Shown piece after piece: positions 26,385 to 38,864 of a stretch of 64,000 nt of DNA. Position 1 is the stretch's first letter. Every line of letters begins with the position of its first letter. This DNA is from Agrostemma githago (taxonomy: Eukaryota > Streptophyta > Magnoliopsida > Caryophyllales > Caryophyllaceae), in assembly GCA_958450325.1 (NCBI GenBank), contig OY288262.1, forward strand, positions 10,389,081-10,453,080. Direction: 5' to 3'. The notes below the pieces were generated by a model. The model saw only the letters and a program-made list of their open reading frames with translations. It was not told the DNA's origin and did no database searches. A program made the position numbers and the translations under genes.

Positions 26385-27939
26385 CTGAAAAAGTATACAT
26401 TTCACAGTTATTGTAATGTAATACATATTTTTACCACATATTAACTTAAGTACATCAAAACAGACACTTATAACCATGTACAAAATTCAACTGTGTTAAT
26501 GGTATAGGAGTTTACAGATTAGATGGTTATACCTTTCTCAAGAATTTACCATCTTCAGGCAAGTATGATACAGTACAGTATGGCGTTGTCAGAGAAGAGA
26601 ATACTTCTGGGTTTAATTCCTGTAACAATGGATACACAATAGGTAAACAACCGTATGATTATGTACCAAAAAAGTACTTAAGTACAGGAATTTTGACATA
26701 TTTTACCCCTGATTTTGTAGGAATGAATAGTATATCGCTCCTCTTGAATGTTTCATATATTCCAGCTATATCGATTGCCTATTAAAAGAACACTTGTTAG
26801 ATTGATTTGGCAGCATTTGAATTTATAATATTAGTGTAACATTTACCATATCATATAGTTGTTCTTTTGGTAATAACAAGGATTGCATCGCCTTTCTGCT
26901 TACATTCATCCATTGTGTTTCCATAACCTCTTCCCTGCAAGATAACATAGTTCAAATAATCAACAATTTTAAAATTAATTATGATGAAAGAATTAAAAAA
27001 ACATTGGCCAGGATAGAATATATTACATGTTATATGAAATTAAAATGTTTTCATATGAGTCCTTCTTTTTCTCATTTGCCTTTCCTGCAAAGGTCTTCTT
27101 TTTTGTTTCTTTTAAGAATTTTTGAATAATTTCTTCATCACTGAATATTTTTTCCACATGGAGTTCCGCTGCCCTACTGAGAAAAGTTATAAAACAGTAA
27201 ATGTTAATGATTTATGCTTTATGTGCAATATATGGTAGTCATATGATAGCATAGTGCAAGTCTATAACATACAGAAGTTTCCTTGACATTTTTCTTGCAT
27301 CTTTCAGAATAGTATGTTTCATCTGATTCCTGGTGGAGGTTAGTATTTTGTGACAATACCGCACCTTCATCATCCTTACATACTTATCATATGTAACATT
27401 GTTCTGAACATATACATTAATCAATAACATTTATATATGGAAATATAGTCAAACATAAAATAGTATCAATGATATAAGTAGAATAATTAAGTTTACCGGT
27501 TTGAACATTTGGGCAAAATAATTTTTATCCCCATTGTACATTTCCATGACCCTCATTGACAAAATACCATTGTCAATTTCCAAATGACGACTAAAATCTG
27601 GAATAAATTCCGCTATTTCATAGTCTGTCACTTGATTGGCCCATTTGATCTTATTCTTGAATTTTTCAGAGAAATAATTACACTGCAAATATAACAAAGT
27701 ATTCAACAAAGGTGAAATAATTTTCAATGTACAAAAAAGTAAAAACAATACATCAGTGTGCTCACATATTTATCTTTAGCTTCAGAACTGTTCAGTTGGC
27801 TGTCACGTTCTTCAGGATACCCAAAGTGAATTATTTCAAATGATTTTGTGATTGAGTTTAAACAGTAAAGAATAATAGATGGTAATTCTGTTGTCCAGAA
27901 AAAGACCTTGAAGAAGATTGCACTATTAGTTTACAGAAT

Positions 27940-27962
27940 GAATGAATGAATGAATGAATGGA
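27940..27962. repeat. (GAAT)n microsatellite in intron 6
   Basis: About five GAAT units. The homologous intron of the sister gene carries a related (AAAT/GAAT)n tract at 34,138-34,179, so the tract predates the duplication. Confidence 0.85.
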
Positions 27963-28439
27963 GGTTATAAGGAGTATCTAGTTGTTTACCAATTGCACAT
28001 TATCCAACTGCATTTCACTTGTAGGAATCTGAAACATTAAAGAAGTGTTTAGAAGAGATTCATGACCAAAAATATATTTACACTGTTGACATTGTTGATG
28101 GAATATATAACATTACCACATATTTATTAAATGGAGACATATAAACACGCTTTATGGATGATGGAGATGATAGCTTTTCCAAATCATTCATCAATAATCC
28201 CCAAAGATTTAAAATTGGTTCCTCAACATTACTTCCAGACTGTGATATCATCAACATCTGCCTCCTTGAAATCTGAATCGTTTCAAACTTAAAGAGAGGT
28301 TCACTGTAAAATTAAAAAGTAATTAGTGTATTAGTTTTGGTATAACAATCACTCATATGAAACAATTTTAACTATGACTTTCAAACTATTAGCATTTAAA
28401 CACATTTCCCTACCTTCTCAGTGCTTTACTTATGTACAT

Positions 28440-28575
28440 CTATTGTATGAGTTATATACAATAAGTTGTAACTTATCTACATCAAAACAGACACTGGTCT
28501 AATAATGTGCAAATTTCACACATGTGCATCACATAGTATCTTACGTACATCAAAACAGACAGTGCTTTAGCTATG
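28440..28575 (+). repeat. 67-bp repeat, cluster 2 (intron 4 of the downstream Ulp1 gene)
   Basis: Two degenerate copies of the atgtgcatcacatag - cttacgtacatcaaaacagac unit sit inside the intron between exons 4 and 5. Confidence 0.8.
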
Positions 28576-29454
28576 TAAATTAGTTGTTTACCTTGGAGAG
28601 ATATCTAATGCAAATGCATAGTCTGTCACATATTTCTCTTCGGCACTCAGATTAGTTAAAAAGCTGATGTTCCTTTGTATGAAAGGAGATTTGAAAATAG
28701 CTGGTATTGCTTGTTTCCTCTTGTATTGTGCTTCAATTTCTTTTTCATTCATTTCATCATCTTGCTGAGATGCATTCCCCACTATTTGTGGAGTGACCAA
28801 GTTTTCAACAATATCTGGGCTCTTTCGAATGATATTTTTCACAGCATAAGGAGTTTCTAAGTTAACTTTTTCTACTGCATGTGCAGGAGTACATTCCATG
28901 TTCTCCACAAACTCCACAAGCTTGTTATTGAACATTTGTTCAGTAGTAGCTTCCACATCCACATTCTTCATATCCATATTTGACACACTCTTGTAATTGA
29001 ACACTTGTTCATTTATGGTGGAAGTTTTTTCTTTATCCACATCTTCATTTATCTGAGGTGTATCTTGAGGGTCAGAATACATGTCAAGGTTAATATCTTG
29101 ACTGAGTTGATAGCTCTCATCTGAGTTCAACAAACTGTATCTTGGCATCATTGGGTCTCTCTCCTTCTTCTTCTTCTTCATCTTTGGTACCTCATTCTTT
29201 TTGGCAGAAACAGCTTCTTCTACTATCTGATCTAACATCTCTAATACGTGTGGAGTCAGTTCTTCTAGACCAAAGTCTGCATCTGAGAAGGTAGGGAAGT
29301 CCTTTTGACAAGTAGAAGGTATTTTGCATTCTTCTTTTGTGTTGTCATCATTGACAACTTGTGATGGAATATTAGTAACATCCTTCCATTTATCTCCAGA
29401 TTCTAAGCAGTAAAAGATGAAAAATAAATACTGTATATAAGTTATAATTATACA

Positions 29455-29775
29455 ACACATAGTAACTTATGTACATCAAAACAGACACTTCTATAATCAT
29501 GTACAAATTTCAACATGTCCAACACATAGTAACTTACGTACATCAAAACAGACAGTGTTTTAACCATGTATAAATTTCAATATGTGCAACACATAGTAAC
29601 TTATCTACATTAAAACAGACACTGTTTTAACCATGTACAAATTTCAATATGTGCAACAAATAGTAACTTATATACATAAGAACAGACATTGTTTTAACCA
29701 TGTACAAATTCCAAAATGTGCAACACATAGTAACTTATGCAACAGATATCAACTTATGTACGTCAAAACAGACAG
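29455..29775 (+). repeat. 67-bp repeat, cluster 3 (intron 3 of the downstream Ulp1 gene)
   Basis: Almost five tandem copies fill most of the intron between exons 3 and 4. They have the same orientation as every other cluster in the window. Confidence 0.85.
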
Positions 29776-31417
29776 TTCTATAAACATTTATAAATAGATA
29801 GAAAATTAATTATAAAAAAAATATTACCATTCTCTTTTGATGGCTGTTCTCTTCTCGTTTCTGAAAGTTTGTTTATAAATTCATTTGCCAAATTTTCAAA
29901 GTCTAGTAGTGGTTTGCATTGGGGGGAGGCAACTTTTGCAACTTTTATTGCATCGTTCAGCCCCCTGAAAGACTTTGAGAACTGAGAAGATTTGTTGATT
30001 AAATTCTGCACCCAATGTATTGCTTCCTTTGGCTCATCATTCTCATCTTTTATTTCCTCCGCCACTTTCACTAGCTTCTCTTTTTCCATTACGGAAGAAA
30101 CATTTGCAGTACAGGTTTTAGAGTTATCCACCTTGTACCAATCAACCAGTTGTAATTGCAAGACAAAGTCGTTACCGAATGTACCCGATTTCTTCACTTC
30201 GTCCATTATTCTCTTTGAAATGGACTCTTGTGTCCAGAACAACATTGTCGGGAAACAACGAACAGGTGTGCTGTTTCTGTAGCACATTCTTTGTACATAT
30301 ATGAACACAAAGACCATTATAGGTCCATCAAAGCATTTGTTTCTCTCTGCTATGTTCATCTTCCACATATCAACGGCCTCAATGAAAGCATCAAGGCAAA
30401 ATTTGCACCAATTAAAGGTGCGTACCAATGATAAGTCGACTAAAGACATCAATATCTTTAAGCTTGGGGTTGTAGAACAGCTACCCGCTATAAAAATAGA
30501 GCAAAGATAAACAATGAAGTTCCTCTTGAATTGATCCCCCACATCCGTCTATGTTGTTAGCACGTATTGTAACACATTGTTTGTTATCTTGGAACCTTTA
30601 AACCGCTCCTTGAACTCATCAACTAATTGATTATATTTAACATCCTTGTCATCATAGGATGCTAATACAATATCATTTGATCCCATAGGAAGCCCGGTTG
30701 CTATGTGTACATCCAAATTCGTAACCTGAAGTGTCTGACCTTTATATGATGATGAATCAGGTTCAAAACTGGAAACAAGCCAATGACCAAGTTTGGCTGG
30801 GACTTCTCTTATATTTAGAGAAATTATATCCCCGAACCCCAATTCCTTAATATCTTCAATTTGCTTGTCTGACAGATTTCTTACAAATGTAAACAAACTT
30901 TCAAGGGACATCCTTGTGGTCAATGATGGGAGTTCATTCACTGCATGTAGAACCCTCTTCCTTCTATTTTTTGTAGGTTTTGTAGGCTTATTAATGACAG
31001 CTGTAAATTTGAGTGAGCAAAACAGATTTAAATGATATGTATAGAGGGCATATGTAACAAGTTCAAGTTCTAAGAACAGATAATTAAAACAACAAATGTA
31101 CATACCTACAATCGCATCTGAGAGTAAGTGTAATTGTGATTTCGGTGTTTGAAAACTACAATCCTTAGAATCATCAGAATTATCCTTAGAATCATCCTTA
31201 GAATCATCAGGAGCATCCTTAGAATCATCCTTAGAATCATCGTTTACTTCTACCCGTCTCTTTTTACATGCAACTATACATAATTAACGAAAAATCAATA
31301 TGCATCATTTACATTGAGAGTATGGGATTCAATACGGAGTACTGTATAAGTTTATATACCTTCGATCTTATGAGCAGCTTCCCTCTTTGTTCCGATTTTC
31401 TCCCGATTTGTTTTCAT

Positions 31418-32130
31418 CTTTTTTGTTAACCTAATTTGCACAAGTTGAATAATCTGTCAGAAGAAATCGTTTTATACACAATCGTAAGTAATTGCATACT
31501 GCCTATTATTTTATACCAATCTTCAAAAAATCGTTTCAAAAAACAACAATATACCGCAATGTCGAAGGTAATCGGAAAAGATAATCTAGAATAAACTTAC
31601 AGAAATCGTTGAATTGTTGAAGATAATTCGGGGAAGATCTTAAGAGATCGCTTTCTTTTTTTTCTTTTTCTTTTGTGGCTATGAAGTAGGTCAGATACCA
31701 ATTTTGAGTATTCTTTTTTGGGTTTTAATTAAATAATAAACGGGCTCCTGTTAAGATACGGAGTACTATGTTCGATTTATAATGCTGTTATGTTCATTGA
31801 AAATAAGACAGATTCTAAGTATAGAAGATATTATATTTTGTACATAAGTGTACTGGAAAACATACAGTAAGAGATTAATACTTTTAGTGTACATAATATA
31901 GAATTTAGAGAACATAAGTCAAATATACAAAAACATAAGACATGCTTCTTGTGTGAAGTTTACTATCTACAAGACATATTTCGTCCAAGGTTATCTTAGA
32001 GATGTTCCTTGTACATATTTGTATTTTGATGCGTACATAACATATCCAATGATAAACAAATAATCCATTGATTGCCATTTTCATATTAATAGATCGTCTA
32101 TTACAGTAATATAACTAATTCTACATACAA
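31418..32130. other. Spacer between the two Ulp1 paralogues
   Basis: AT-rich sequence holding the promoter side of the downstream paralogue and the 3' side of the upstream one. I see no further reading frame, RNA gene or copy of the 67-bp repeat, only scattered gtacata motifs. Confidence 0.6.
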
Positions 32131-32568
32131 TTAAAATAAGATCTCATATTTTTCCTTAACACTGAAATTTGTCACATAGTTCTTTTCCCACTTCAAAAGA
32201 TCCAAGCATGTTTCACGCCTAAATTCTTTGTTATTTCTAAAGTATGATTCACTTGTCCATTTCTTCTTGTCATTCAATGCCTTTATCCAGTTCATAACAA
32301 AGACACCACAATCAACTTCATTGTTTTGCTTCGCTGCAATTTTAAACGCTTCCAGTTGAAATTTTCCCATTTGTTTTGAAATTTCTTCATAGCCAGGGTA
32401 GTTTTGTAAAATGTTTGAAACATTATACACTACTTTTTCAACATGCTTGTTCCTTTTTCTGTAAAACTTTGTCTTGCATGAATCAAGGACGTAATTCCTT
32501 TTATCTTCTAGATCACAGACAAGTAAAATCCAATGATTCGGGTGTTCGATGTGAATTGGAACAAAGAT
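32131..32568 (-). CDS. Ulp1 catalytic exon of the upstream paralogue
   Basis: Encodes the C48-type protease core. The His is in PNHWILLVCD, the Asp in NYVLDSC, and the Gln and nucleophile Cys in KQNNEVDCGVFVMNW. All catalytic positions are present. The last residues, EKYEILF, resemble RKYKILF in the sister gene, which confirms that both stop codons are at the original place. Confidence 0.85.
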   Translation of the reverse strand: MFVPIHIEHPNHWILLVCDLEDKRNYVLDSCKTKFYRKRNKHVEKVVYNVSNILQNYPGYEEISKQMGKFQLEAFKIAAKQNNEVDCGVFVMNWIKALNDKKKWTSESYFRNNKEFRRETCLDLLKWEKNYVTNFSVKEKYEILF

Positions 32569-34137
32569 CTGAAAATTTACACATTTCACAGTCATAAACA
32601 TAGTTTTTTTTATAGTTAATCATCGTCAACTTTTAATACTTTAATCATTGGGTGTACCTTTCTCATAGATTTCGTATCATGAGGCATGTATGATACAGTA
32701 CAGTACGGAGTATCAAGAGTAGTAGTGCTCTTTGGGTCTAATTGCTGAAACAAAAGATAAGCATCAAATAAACAACTGTAACCTTAAATACCGAAAATAA
32801 GTACACCAATTTGATATACTTACCCCTGCCTTTGTTGGAAAGAATACGACATCCTTCCTTCCTAATGTAATATAAATTTCATACAAATCTATCGCCTATT
32901 AAAATGGAACTTGTTAGATTTATTTAGAAGCATTTGAATTTATAAGATTAAAACTTGTTAGACATTTTATTACCATATCAAATAATTCCTCATCTGCAAA
33001 TAACAATGCTTGCATATCTATGCGGCTTAAACACATCCATTCAGTTTGTATAATGATTTCGCTGTAAAATAACACACAACGTGGGAGTAATAACCTTAAA
33101 ATTAATTAATTATGATGAATGATTTCAAAAACAATGGAAAGGGTAGAATGTATTACCTATTATACGATCGTAGCATGGCATCGTATTCTTTCTGCTTGTC
33201 CTCTAATCCCTTTCCAGCAAAATTCTTTTTTGTTACTTTTTTCAAGAAATTTTCAACTATATGAGAATCGCTGTATTTTTTTGTTGTTAAATTTTCCACT
33301 TCCAAGCTGATAAAAGTCATAGAACAGAATATGACTTTGTAATCGAAACAATATATAATAATTTATGTATGTCAAATTATGACTTATCAACAGCAAGCTA
33401 TCAGATACATACAACATTTTTTTTGCCTCCTTCAACACAGTATTCTTCAGCTTATTCCTGTCTGAAGTTAGTATTCTGTGGCAATACGACACTGTCATCA
33501 TCTTTACGTAATCATTGTATGAAATGGTGGACTGCACATATACATAATCATTACACATGATAACATTAGTATATTGGAAAATAATAACATATAGATTAGT
33601 ATCAGTGATGAATGTGTTGTTATTTTTAACTTACTGGTTTGAACTCTTCGGCATAATTGTCTTTATTGCCTTTGTATGTTTCAATGATTCTCATTGAAAG
33701 AATGTCATTGTTACTTTCCAAATCTTTAGAGAAATCTGAAATATATTCGATCAACTTATAGGTATCAAACTCATTCACCCATTCAATTTTATGTTCGAAA
33801 TGTTCCTTCAAATAACCACTCTGAAAATATAAGCCAATTATTCAGGCCAGATAACATAAATTTTAATGTACAAAAGAGCACAGACTTATATATAAATGCC
33901 TAAAATTTTAATGAACGAAAAAACACAAACATAGAATGTGTAATGTTAATGCCTAGAGTATGCTCACATAAATCTCTTTAGCTCCAAGACCAATCTCTTT
34001 GCTGTTAATTCCTTCATGAAACCCAAAATGAATCATCTCAAATTTCTTCGAGACTGAGTTTGCACAGTAAACAACATAACCTGCTGAATATCTAAAGCAG
34101 AAAAGTGCCTTGAAGAAAATCACATTATTAGTTCTCA

Positions 34138-34179
34138 CAATGAATGAATGATTAAATAAATAAATAAATAAATAAATAA
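34138..34179. repeat. (AAAT/GAAT)n microsatellite in intron 6
   Basis: A tetranucleotide tract, gaatgaatg followed by about seven aaat units. It matches the tract in the homologous intron at 27,940. Confidence 0.85.
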
Positions 34180-34564
34180 GAGTTATAAAGAATATCTTTT
34201 TGATTACCAGTTGCACATCATTAACGTCCATTTCACTTGTGGGAACCTGAAACATTGTAGTGATTGTTTAGAAGAGAATCATGAGTGAAAACAGTTTTTA
34301 TCATATGTGAATGGAATACATAACATTACCTGATATTCTTGAAAAGGAGACATATACACACGTTTGATAGATGATGTCGGTGATAGTTTTTCCAAATCAT
34401 TCATCAATAGGCACCAGAAATTTAAAATTAACTCATTGATTCGGGTATCACAGGTTGCCATCATCGATAGGTCCCCTCTTGAAAGTTCAATGTTTCCAAA
34501 CTTAAACAGAATATCCCTGAAAAATTAAATTATTTAGTGTACTAGTTTTGCTATACCTGGTATG

Positions 34565-34735
34565 AATCTTATGTACAAAATACATTAATTTATGTACATC
34601 AAAATAGGCACTGCTATAACCATGCACAAATTGATATCAAGTTATGTACATCAAAACAGATGGTGCTTTGACAATGTACAAATTGTGAACATGTGCAATA
34701 GATATCAACTTATGTACATCAAAACAGGAACAAAT
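34565..34735 (+). repeat. 67-bp repeat, cluster 4 (intron 4 of the upstream Ulp1 gene)
   Basis: Two to three degenerate copies (ttatgtacatcaaaacag - gtgctttgacaatgtac - aacatgtgcaatagatatc) sit in the same intron as cluster 2 of the sister gene. Confidence 0.8.
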
Positions 34736-35039
34736 ATGAAACTTGTTTAAAAGATTAATGAGACTTACTGCAAAGACTTTCCTGGTGCAAATACATAGTC
34801 TGACACATATTTCTGCTGAGCTTTGAGAGAGGTCAAACAGCTGATGTTCCTATTAATAAAAGAAGATTTGAAGACTGCTACATCTCCTTGTTTTCCCTTT
34901 TGCTGTGCTTCAATTTCTTTTTTTTTTAAGTGTATCAATTTCCTTGTTTTGATTTGTAAGAGATTCCAAATGCACATTTACAACAGAAGTTTCCAAATCC
35001 ACATCAACACTTTCCACAGTATGTGCATTCAAAAAATCT

Positions 35040-35560
35040 TTGTGTTCTACAGAAATAATTTCACTGTCATTATTAACATGAGTAGAAATACGAACATCTG
35101 TACAGATGTCTTCTGCAGCCTCAACATTTTCCACATTGTCCGCATCGAACACATCTTCATTTTCCTCGGAAATAATTTCACTGTCATTCTTGACAGGAGT
35201 AGAAATACGAGCATCTGTACAGATGTCTTCTGCAGCATTAACATTTTCCATAGTGTCCACATCAAACACATCTTCATTTTCTTCGGAAATAATTTCACTG
35301 TCATTCTTGACAGGAGTAGAAATACGAGCATCTGTACAGATGTCTACTGCAGCATTAAAATTTTCCACATTGTCCGCATCGAACACATCTTCATTTTCCT
35401 CGTAAATAATTTCACTGTCATTTTTGACAGGACTAGAAATAGGAGCATCTGTACAGATGTCTTCTGCAGCATCAACATTCAACACATCTTCACTGTCATT
35501 CTTGACAGGACTAGAAATAGGATCATCATGAATATTGATGTCTTCTGCAGTATCAACATT
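35040..35560 (-). repeat. 117-bp coding tandem repeat in exon 4
   Basis: The string catctg occurs at 35,095, 35,212, 35,329 and 35,446, exactly 117 bp apart; a fifth partial unit follows. On the coding strand each unit is 39 residues: ICTDARISTPVKNDSEIISE, then an acidic stretch with ENEDVFDADN and ending NAAED. The repeats are in frame, acidic and probably disordered. The sister gene lacks them, so they expanded after the duplication. The cause may be unequal pairing. Confidence 0.92.
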
Positions 35561-37276
35561 TTCCAGAAGTAGTAAAGTATTCATTTCATCTATCTTGTCC
35601 TTTTCAAGATCAGTCTTTTTCACAGAAGTAAGATCTTTTGCCATCTTATGTATCATATGCAGTATTTCTGGATTCTTCTCAATTTGTTCCTCCTCACCTA
35701 TTTTGAAGCAAAAGATGAAACATAAGTAGTATATTCAACATATTATAACAAATGAATGGGGATAAAACCAATTGAAGAAAAATTCTTACCAAATTCTTCA
35801 TGTTCTGTTATTGTCACAAGTTTTTCAACAAAATCATTGGTCAACATTTCCAATTTTGTTATTGGTTTGCATTGAGGGGAGGTAAACTTTGCAACATTTA
35901 TAGCATCTTTGAACCCCTTGAAATTTTTTGTGAATTCAACAGATTTCAGCATTAAACTTTGTAACCAATCTCCTTCTTCCTGTCCCTCTTTGTTCATACT
36001 TTCCTTTACTTCCTCCCCCTTGTACCAATCAAGGGACTCTAATGGGATAACCAGACCATTACCAAACGTACCCGATTTTTTTGCTTCTTCCATTATTCTC
36101 TTTGAAATGGACTGTTGTGTCCAAAACAACATTGTTGGGAAAGCACGGACTGGTGTGCTGTTTCTGTACCGCATTCTTTGCAAATATATGAACACAAAGA
36201 CCATTATAGGTCCATCAAAAAACTTCTCCTTCTCTGCTGTGTTCATCTTCCACATATCAACAGCCTCAATGAAGGCATTAAGACAAAATTCGCACCAATT
36301 ATATGTAGGTACCAATGACAAGTCAACTAAAGACTTCAATATCCTAAAACTTGGAGTTGCAGAACTGGTACCTTCTATAAAATAAGAACAGATATAAACT
36401 ATAAAGTTCCTTTTGAAGAGATCACCTCCATCCTTTTGATTACTAAGGATGGATTTCAATGCAGTGGTCGTAACCTTTGACCCTTCAAATTGATTCTTAC
36501 ATTCATTAAGAAGTTTTTTGTATTCCATGTCTTGGTCATCATACGATGCAAGGTCAATCTTGTTTGGTCCCATAGGAAACCCAGTTGCAATACGTACATC
36601 AAGATTTGTCACATCAAATGTATTATCTTTAAATGTGGCTGAATCAGGAATGAAATTTGTAACAAGCCAATAAGCAAGCTTGCACGGGACTTCTTTTACT
36701 TTCAAATCAATTAAATCCCCAAACCCTAATTCTTTAATATCTGCAGTCTGTTTCTCTGACAAATCATCATTTAGAAATCTAACCAAACCATCAGGGGACG
36801 TTCGTGTCTTCAATGATGGCAGTTCGTTCAATGCATGTAGAACTCTCTTCCTCCTATTCTTTGTAGTTTTAGGAGCAATACCTGTAAATTGTATGTTCAT
36901 AACGCATTACACAATGCACATAACTTCAAACACAAATTGTATGTAAATTTTTAAAGCTATACTAAATAAAAAAAGTTCTTTTCAAACAATATTGAAACAT
37001 AGTAGTCTATTTAATGAATATACCTTTATCTGCGCCTGTTATCAAACATAATTTTTTGTCTGATGTTTCTTCATAATTATCAGAGTCTGTATCCTTTTCT
37101 TCAGTTCGCCTCCTTTTACATTCAGCTACGAATAAAGAACACAAAATCAGTATAATTTCATTATACATAATTTAAATTGTACACAAATACCTTAAATTGT
37201 ACATAATTTAAATTGTACCTTTCTCCTTTTTATCAGTTTTCCTCTTTGGTGCAGTCTTCTCCAGGTTTGATTTCAT

Positions 37277-37774
37277 CTTGTCTCGTGAATTACTTAACCC
37301 TAATTTTCAACAAAATCACTCTAAAAATCAAAAACATAACAAACAAAACTGCATATGTACCTAATCTCCAAAGAATAAAAGATTCCAATTTTACTTTACT
37401 GTAAATTTCACAAAATCGTTCGAAAAACCAGTAGTTATGGCATGCAAAGAATCAAGAACATATCACTCACCAAATAATCGTTGAAGATGATCGAAATAGT
37501 TGAAGTGATTATAGGAATTCTCAGTAGTTGAAGTGAAATAGTTCAAATTATGCAATACTAGTAGTTGTCAAATGACTGTTGAAGTGATTATAGGAATTCT
37601 CAATAGTTATTTCCAAACTCTTAATAATACGTCATTTTCAAAAAGTCCTAATACGTCATAAATACGTCCTAGAGTAGTGGAATACTGAGTACTAGTACTA
37701 TATTTCAAAATAATGTGTCTAATACGGAGTACTTTATTATTATTATTATTATTATTATTAATTAATTAATTATT
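37277..37774. other. Upstream region of the Ulp1 paralogue
   Basis: AT-rich sequence with a short direct repeat (tgaagtgattataggaattctca at 37,502 and 37,574, sharing more than 20 bases) and a (TTA)n microsatellite near 37,735-37,757. No coding frame is seen. It is the likely promoter side of the gene reading leftward from 37,276. Confidence 0.55.
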
Positions 37775-38040
37775 ATTATAATTTGACAATGTACAAATTG
37801 TGAACATGTGCAACAGATATCAACTTATGTACATCAATTTAGACACTGTTTTAACTATGTAAAAATATCGATATGTACAATATATGTTAACTTATGTACA
37901 TGAATTCAGACACTGTTTTAACTATGTAAAAATATCGACATGTACAACAGATGTTAACTTATGTACATCAAAACAGTCACTACTTTAAGTATGTAAACAA
38001 TTGACAAATACAACAGATATTATGTTATGTACATACAAAT
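37775..38040 (+). repeat. 67-bp repeat, cluster 5
   Basis: Four tandem copies between the Ulp1 paralogue and the F-box-like gene at 38,100-38,687. Units read aacatgtgcaacagatatc - aacttatgtacatcaa - acactgttttaactatgta. Confidence 0.88.
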
Positions 38041-38099
38041 TAATAAATAAATGAAGGTAATTAATATACTTCAGAATTAAAATATCATTTTCATTAAAA

Positions 38100-38687
38100 T
38101 CAATTTCCACTGCGCAACATTTTGCATAACTTATCCATATCCATGCACTCTTCTAATGTAATTAATTTTAATCTATATAGGTCACTTTCTTCTTTAGCAC
38201 ACTTAATAGTTTCCAAGTGTTTATTTTCCTTAGAATCAATAGTTTTGAAATGATAATAGTGCAATACTGTTTGTGCATGCACATTATCTGTCAGATAGCA
38301 TCTGCATCTCTTTGAAACAATAATTCCACCTCTAAGTACAATATTCATTCCATCACGTATCAATGTTGTCAAGCTTCTATTGTAATCAACAACGCATCGA
38401 GGTGCATTGGAGTGTAATAGGAACATCTGCGCCCATGTTTTACAGACAATCGTCGTGTTAGCCTTATCAACGTAAGATGGAAGTTTTTCGAAAATTTTCC
38501 ACATGCAATCTTCGTTGCACATAACTTCGGTTGTTGACGAAGATCGTTTATCACATGTCTCAAACTGATGACACTGATTGAAAATGAAGGAAAGATTATG
38601 CAACTTCTGCCGCCTTGAGTTGTTTATAGTTGTTAATCTATCTTCAACCTCGTTATTTATCAACCACCCCTTGCATATAAATTTCAT
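38100..38687 (-). CDS. F-box-like small protein, 195 aa
   Basis: A single uninterrupted exon starting MKFICKGWLINNEVEDR. Residues about 57-92 resemble a degenerate F-box (NEDCMWKIFEKLP, then VCKTWAQMFL in place of the usual V-S/C-K-R-W). The C-terminal half contains SKRCRCYLTDNVHA followed by LHYYHF, a block shared with the relatives at 39,762-40,316 and 44,107-44,633; the three form a local family. F-box proteins bind SKP1 in SCF ubiquitin ligases and choose substrates through the C-terminal part. That role is inferred from the family; the F-box is weak here and no Kelch or LRR repeats follow. An ttataaag element about 90 bp upstream could be a TATA box. Confidence 0.6.
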   Translation of the reverse strand: MKFICKGWLINNEVEDRLTTINNSRRQKLHNLSFIFNQCHQFETCDKRSSSTTEVMCNEDCMWKIFEKLPSYVDKANTTIVCKTWAQMFLLHSNAPRCVVDYNRSLTTLIRDGMNIVLRGGIIVSKRCRCYLTDNVHAQTVLHYYHFKTIDSKENKHLETIKCAKEESDLYRLKLITLEECMDMDKLCKMLRSGN

Positions 38688-38864
38688 AATGTAAATTTAA
38701 TTAACGAAATAAAAATAGATTGACTGAGCTGGATGTGAAAATAAGTAGATGATGTGAATAAGATGGGAGCAAGTGGATTATAAAGGTGAAATTCAACTAC
38801 CCCATTTATTGTACTAATTACTAATAATCTGGCACGTGTCAAACATGCAGTGCTTTGATTACTG

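Larger units (their letters stand above)
25947..31417 (-). pseudogene. Ulp1-protease-domain gene, downstream paralogue (one in-frame stop)
   Basis: Fourteen exons read on the minus strand: 31417-31360, 31273-31106, 31000-29828, 29402-28592, 28303-28117, 28028-27990, 27906-27766, 27682-27497, 27403-27273, 27176-27027, 26934-26847, 26778-26707, 26619-26533, 26384-25947. They total 3,729 nt, exactly 1,243 codons, with GT-AG borders throughout. Exon 1 starts MKTNREK; exon 2 is acidic with DSKD repeats. Exon 3 carries a globular domain resembling the N-terminal part of plant Ulp1-type transposon genes (LGFGD, ATGLPMGS, FKRNFIVY). Exon 4 is acidic and low-complexity. The last exons form a C48/Ulp1-type cysteine protease domain with the expected residues: His in LHWILIV, Asp in YILDSS, Gln and Cys in QQSNGFDCG. 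The only break is TAG at 30,551-30,549 in exon 3, aligned with Gln in the sister gene. Known Ulp1 enzymes cleave SUMO; related domains ride in plant MULE transposons (Kaonashi-type). Function here is unproven. Confidence 0.8.
32131..37276 (-). pseudogene. Ulp1-protease-domain gene, upstream paralogue (one homopolymer frameshift)
   Basis: Fourteen exons on the minus strand: 37276-37219, 37125-37024, 36881-35790, 35697-34769, 34516-34330, 34246-34208, 34108-33968, 33820-33635, 33531-33413, 33306-33157, 33061-32974, 32895-32824, 32744-32658, 32568-32131. Ten of these match the neighbouring paralogue in length exactly. The sum is 3,688 nt, one base too many; the frame is lost in a run of ten A (plus-strand T, 34,918-34,927) in exon 4. 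Before it the frame ends at KKKRN; after it KEIEAQQ continues in the next frame, as in the sister gene. Order of parts: basic start (MKSNLEK), acidic exon 2, globular exon 3 domain (LGFGDLIDL, ATGFPMGP, FKRNFIVYI), acidic exon 4 with 39-residue repeats, linker exons, Ulp1-type protease domain. The single indel could be an assembly error in a homopolymer, so an intact gene is possible. Confidence 0.8.

Noticed and set aside
30540..30560. Reading the TAG in the downstream Ulp1 gene as part of an intron
   Set aside because: The sequence on both sides aligns without a gap to exon 3 of the sister gene and there are no fitting splice sites, so a true nonsense change (or base error) is more likely.
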